DNA of 64,000 nt from Fen-1258 sp947085815 (GTDB lineage: Bacteria > Bacteroidota > Ignavibacteria > Ignavibacteriales > Melioribacteraceae): assembly GCA_947085815.1 (NCBI GenBank), contig CAMTXU010000013.1, positions 1 to 64,000 of the forward strand, given 5' to 3'. The position numbers were made by a program, and so were the translations under genes. Positions 61,035 to 64,000 of the stretch are shown in pieces. The first letter of the stretch is position 1, and every line of letters starts with the position of its first letter. The notes under the pieces are model-generated. The model saw nothing but the letters and a program-made list of their open reading frames with translations. It had not been told where the DNA came from and did no database searches.

Positions 61035-62009
61035 TTGAAAGTTTTAGTTACCGGTGGCGCCGGTTATATCGGCTCTCACTTTTCAAAACTTCTGGCAGAA
61101 AATGGACACGACACAATTGTATTGGATAACCTTTCCCGCGGTCACGTAGAAGCAATTCCAGCCAAAGCAATATTTGAAGAGGTTGATTTGTTAGATAGCG
61201 ACTCACTTTTGTGCGCAATACAAACTCACTCACCAGCCGCGGTGGTTCATTTTGCAGCCTTTGCTTATGTAGGTGAATCTGTAAAAAATCCTGGAATGTA
61301 TTATCAAAACAATGTTGTTGGAAGTCTAAATCTGATAAAATTATGCGCAGAAAACGGAGTCAAGAATTTCGTTTTCTCATCAACCTGTTCGATCTATGGG
61401 AACCCCGCCAACGTGCCGATATCTGAAGATGAGGTATCAAATCCTATAAATCCATACGCGAATACAAAATTAATGATTGAAATGATGCTGAGAGATTTTG
61501 AATTATCCTCAGGAATGAAACATGTAGCTCTTCGTTATTTCAATGCTGCGGGTGCCGATCCTAACGGTTTAATTGGCGAAAGCCACGATCCCGAACCGCA
61601 TCTTATTCCCATCATCTTGGAGGTCGCTCTCGGTAAAAGAAAGAAAGTATCTGTCTATGGAAATGATTACAACACTCCAGACGGAACATGCATTCGTGAT
61701 TATATTCATGTGAGTGATCTTGCGAATGCTCATATGAAGGCAATCGAATATTTGATTAGAGGAAATGAATCGGCTATAATCAATTTGGGAACAGGCAATG
61801 GTAACTCTGTATTGGAGATAATTGAGAGAGCAAAATCAATTACAAAAAAAGATATTCCATTTGAAATTGTTGAAAGACGCGAGGGCGATCCGGCTGTGTT
61901 AATAGCAGATAATAAAAAAGCAAAAGAAGTTTTAAGTTGGTCGCCGGAATTTTCCATTGAAGAAATTATTCAGACTGCTTGGAACTGGCACAAAAATCCA
62001 AAATACTGA
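61035..62009 (+). CDS. galE: UDP-glucose 4-epimerase GalE
   Basis: A 324-residue extended SDR with GGAGYIGSH near residue 7 (NAD), HFAAFAYVGESV, STCSIYGNP near 120, the YANTK (Tyr/Lys) catalytic pair near 144, and NLGTGNGNSVLEII. It interconverts UDP-glucose and UDP-galactose. The start is TTG with AGAGGG before it. It is in an operon with rfbC and ugd, so nucleotide sugars for surface polysaccharide are the likely product. Confidence 0.95.
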   Translation: MKVLVTGGAGYIGSHFSKLLAENGHDTIVLDNLSRGHVEAIPAKAIFEEVDLLDSDSLLCAIQTHSPAAVVHFAAFAYVGESVKNPGMYYQNNVVGSLNLIKLCAENGVKNFVFSSTCSIYGNPANVPISEDEVSNPINPYANTKLMIEMMLRDFELSSGMKHVALRYFNAAGADPNGLIGESHDPEPHLIPIILEVALGKRKKVSVYGNDYNTPDGTCIRDYIHVSDLANAHMKAIEYLIRGNESAIINLGTGNGNSVLEIIERAKSITKKDIPFEIVERREGDPAVLIADNKKAKEVLSWSPEFSIEEIIQTAWNWHKNPKY

Positions 62010-62017
62010 GGAAAAAA

Positions 62018-62566
62018 GTGAAATTCGATAAAACTGATATTGATGGTTTGATTTTAGTAACGCCAGATGTGTTCGTTGACGAGCGCGGCTACTTCTTCGA
62101 ATCATTTAACAAGAAGAAATTTGCAGATGGAGGAATTGAACCGGCTTTTGTTCAGGATAATATTTCCAAATCGGTAAAAAGCACCGTGCGCGGCTTGCAT
62201 TATCAGGTGGGTGAATTTGCGCAAGGGAAATTATGCACTGTTGTAATTGGAAGAGTTTTAGATGTTGCCGTCGATATCCGTTTTGGCTCTCCAACTTTTG
62301 GAAAACATTTCTCTGTTGAACTAAACGAAGAAACTAAAAACCAATTATGGATTCCACCCGGATTCGCGCATGGATTTTCCGTTCTTTCCGATATTGCAAT
62401 CTTTAGCTACAAGTGCACTTCGCTTTATAATAAACAGAGCGAACGGGCTATAAAATACAACGATCCAGATCTTCAAATAGATTGGAAAATTTCTAATCCG
62501 ATGGTTTCTCTAAAAGATTTGGAGGCAGTTTCTTTCAAAGAGATTGAACGGGATTTTATTTATTAA
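62018..62566 (+). CDS. rfbC: dTDP-4-dehydrorhamnose 3,5-epimerase RfbC
   Basis: A 182-residue cupin enzyme with DERGYFFESFN, VRGLHYQ (His near residue 55), IPPGFAHGFSVLSD and YNKQSERAIKYND. It makes dTDP-L-rhamnose precursor. The GTG at 62018 follows GAGGAAAAAA and sits 9 bases after galE; an upstream ORF extension overlaps galE and is not family-like. No rfbA, B or D is adjacent. Confidence 0.93.
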   Translation: MKFDKTDIDGLILVTPDVFVDERGYFFESFNKKKFADGGIEPAFVQDNISKSVKSTVRGLHYQVGEFAQGKLCTVVIGRVLDVAVDIRFGSPTFGKHFSVELNEETKNQLWIPPGFAHGFSVLSDIAIFSYKCTSLYNKQSERAIKYNDPDLQIDWKISNPMVSLKDLEAVSFKEIERDFIY

Positions 62567-62584
62567 AAATTATAAAGGATTGAA

Positions 62585-63913
62585 ATGAATCTTTCCGTTA
62601 TTGGAACCGGTTATGTAGGACTTGTAAGCGGCACATGCTTTGCCGAAATGGGTAATCAGGTAATATGCGTTGATAACGATGCCAAAAAGTTAAAGATGCT
62701 GCAAGATGCTGTAGTCCCGATTTATGAACCTGGATTAGAAATTTTATTCAGCAGAAACATTGAGAAGAAAAGGCTCACATTTACTGATGATTTAAAGAAA
62801 GCAGTACTCAATTCGGAAATGATATTCCTTTGTCTTCCGACTCCGCAGGACGAGGATGGCTCGGCCGATCTTAAATATGTGTTTGGAGTTTCAGAGCAGA
62901 TTGGAAGTATATTAAAGGATTCCGGAACAGAAGAATTTAAGATCATCGTTAATAAGAGCACAGTTCCTGTCGGAACTTCTTCTATTGTAACTAAAATATT
63001 TGAGAAGTTTGGCGTCAAAAATTTTGAGGTTGTCTCTAATCCTGAATTTTTGCGTGAAGGATTTGCGGTTGACGATTTTATGAAACCCGACCGTATTGTT
63101 GTTGGTGCGCGTACTCCGGAAGTTTTTGAAAAAATGAACAATCTTTATGAGCCATTTGTCCGTCAGGGAAACCCAATTTTGGAGATGAATCCTGAAAGTT
63201 CTGAGGTTACTAAATACGCCGCGAACTCATACCTGGCGATGCGGATTACTTACATGAACGAGCTTGCAAATTTTTGCGAGTCGGTAGGTGCAAATGTAGA
63301 TTTAGTTAGAAAGGGAATTGGGGCGGATACACGGATTGGAAAAAGATTTTTATTCCCCGGCATCGGTTACGGAGGATCTTGTTTTCCAAAAGATGTGAAT
63401 GCACTAATAAAAACTTCTGAGGATCATCACTCACCAATCCGTTTGCTAAAGGTGGTTGAAGAGGTTAATAAACTTCAAAAACTAAGACTTGTGAAAAAAG
63501 TGTTGCATCATTTTAATGGAAAGATCGCAGGTAAAAAATTTGCCGTCTGGGGCTTGTCCTTCAAACCAAATACAGACGATATGCGCGAAGCACCATCCAC
63601 TGTTATAATTAAAGAGTTGGTGCGGCTTGGGGCTAAAGTTGCCGCTTACGACCCGGCTGCTATGGAAAACGCTAAATATTATTTGGATGAAATTCTGGAG
63701 TATTCCGATGATCAGTATGAGGTACTTAAAAACGCGGACGCGCTTTTAACTTTGACCGAGTGGAATGAATTTCGTAATCCGGATTATGATCGGATCAAGT
63801 CCGAATTGAAATTACCAATTATCTTTGATGGGCGTAATATTTACGATACAAAGAAGATGGAAGAGTTGGGATTCGTCTATATCAGTATTGGTAGAAATCC
63901 GGTAGGAATTTAA
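62585..63913 (+). CDS. ugd: UDP-glucose 6-dehydrogenase
   Basis: A 442-residue enzyme with IGTGYVGLVSGTCFAE near residue 6 (NAD), LPTPQDEDGSAD, NPEFLREG near 157, PGIGYGGSCFPKDV near 256 (catalytic Cys) and WGLSFKPNTDDMREAPS. It oxidises UDP-glucose to UDP-glucuronate. It ends the galE-rfbC-ugd unit and is followed directly by an R5 repeat. Confidence 0.95.
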   Translation: MNLSVIGTGYVGLVSGTCFAEMGNQVICVDNDAKKLKMLQDAVVPIYEPGLEILFSRNIEKKRLTFTDDLKKAVLNSEMIFLCLPTPQDEDGSADLKYVFGVSEQIGSILKDSGTEEFKIIVNKSTVPVGTSSIVTKIFEKFGVKNFEVVSNPEFLREGFAVDDFMKPDRIVVGARTPEVFEKMNNLYEPFVRQGNPILEMNPESSEVTKYAANSYLAMRITYMNELANFCESVGANVDLVRKGIGADTRIGKRFLFPGIGYGGSCFPKDVNALIKTSEDHHSPIRLLKVVEEVNKLQKLRLVKKVLHHFNGKIAGKKFAVWGLSFKPNTDDMREAPSTVIIKELVRLGAKVAAYDPAAMENAKYYLDEILEYSDDQYEVLKNADALLTLTEWNEFRNPDYDRIKSELKLPIIFDGRNIYDTKKMEELGFVYISIGRNPVGI

Positions 63914-63917
63914 ACAC

Positions 63918-63985
63918 TCATTCATGTTCTTGCTCGTAATCTTAATCATGATCAAGAGTGCGATCAAGGTCATGATCAAGAGTAT
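63918..63985. repeat. R5 hexamer inverted repeat, copy c
   Basis: TGTTCTTGCTCGTAATC on the left and GATCAAGAGTGCGATCAAGG on the right (with a further GATCAAGAGTATG) are inverted runs of six-base units such as GATCAA and GAGCAA. It begins a few bases after the ugd stop and runs close to the window end. Confidence 0.7.
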
Positions 63986-64000
63986 GAAAAATATTCATAT

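Noticed and set aside
8789..63985. Palindromes as parts of a CRISPR array
   Set aside because: They are dispersed single copies with inverted ends, not direct repeats with regular spacers, and there are no cas genes.

Overview
The window is AT-rich bacterial chromosome with clear Shine-Dalgarno sites, many ATGA/TTGA stop-start overlaps and a mix of anaerobic respiratory, molybdoenzyme and envelope genes. Gene content (PSR-type molybdoenzyme, multiheme cytochrome, DsrE/TusE sulfur genes, DUF711+ACT, LemA/TPM, DUF6249) suggests a free-living anaerobe or facultative anaerobe of the Bacteroidota/Chlorobiota/Ignavibacteriota group; Ignavibacteria is my best guess, but this is an inference without any database search. 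No rRNA, tRNA or CRISPR array was seen.

Region 1 (1-18067) is a purine/urate-type catabolic cluster related to the E. coli yge/ygf/ssnA/xdhD island: the end of one xanthine-dehydrogenase FAD subunit and its molybdopterin subunit, a PLP lyase, SsnA aminohydrolase, a second complete molybdenum hydroxylase (XdhD-like, FAD and 2Fe-2S subunits), YgfK, YgeY, YgeW, a threonine-synthase-type PLP enzyme and a MocA-like nucleotidyltransferase for the molybdenum cofactor. It is interrupted by several palindromic elements, two of which carry GxxExxY (PD-(D/E)XK-like) genes.

Region 2 (18010-45422) is mostly housekeeping: rlmN, an acyl-CoA dehydrogenase, a decayed MntA/HepT toxin-antitoxin pair, YidD with two TPR membrane proteins, ACT + DUF711, LemA + TPM, ferredoxin, nucleases, a metallo-hydrolase with a Rieske protein, queG, trxB, an ECF sigma/anti-sigma pair, then a tightly packed era-DMT-acyP-ispF-dedA-lnt-ltaE run, a frameshifted thioesterase, an exonuclease and mobA.

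Region 3 (45419-58957) is a sulfur/respiratory block: a 12-haem cytochrome, a Cys-rich MerR regulator, a PsrABC-like molybdoenzyme, a two-part YeeE/YedE transporter, a rhodanese-like protein without the catalytic Cys, a second Cys-rich MerR regulator with the same operator, a sulfide:quinone-reductase-like flavoprotein, DUF1641, TusE/DsrC, DsrE2 and an outer-membrane FadL-like porin. mobA just upstream can supply the PsrA cofactor.

Region 4 (59019-63913) has a P-loop NTPase with a membrane partner, a CMD-family protein, and galE-rfbC-ugd for nucleotide-sugar synthesis.

The most unusual signal is a set of dispersed palindromic elements (families here called R1 to R5). Nearly all start within a few tens of bases after a stop codon. 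R1 arms flank GxxExxY nuclease-like genes, and R3 arms flank a GIY-YIG nuclease gene, while short empty copies occur elsewhere, one of them in frame inside the threonine-synthase gene. This looks like a REP/RAYT-like arrangement built on small nucleases instead of a transposase.
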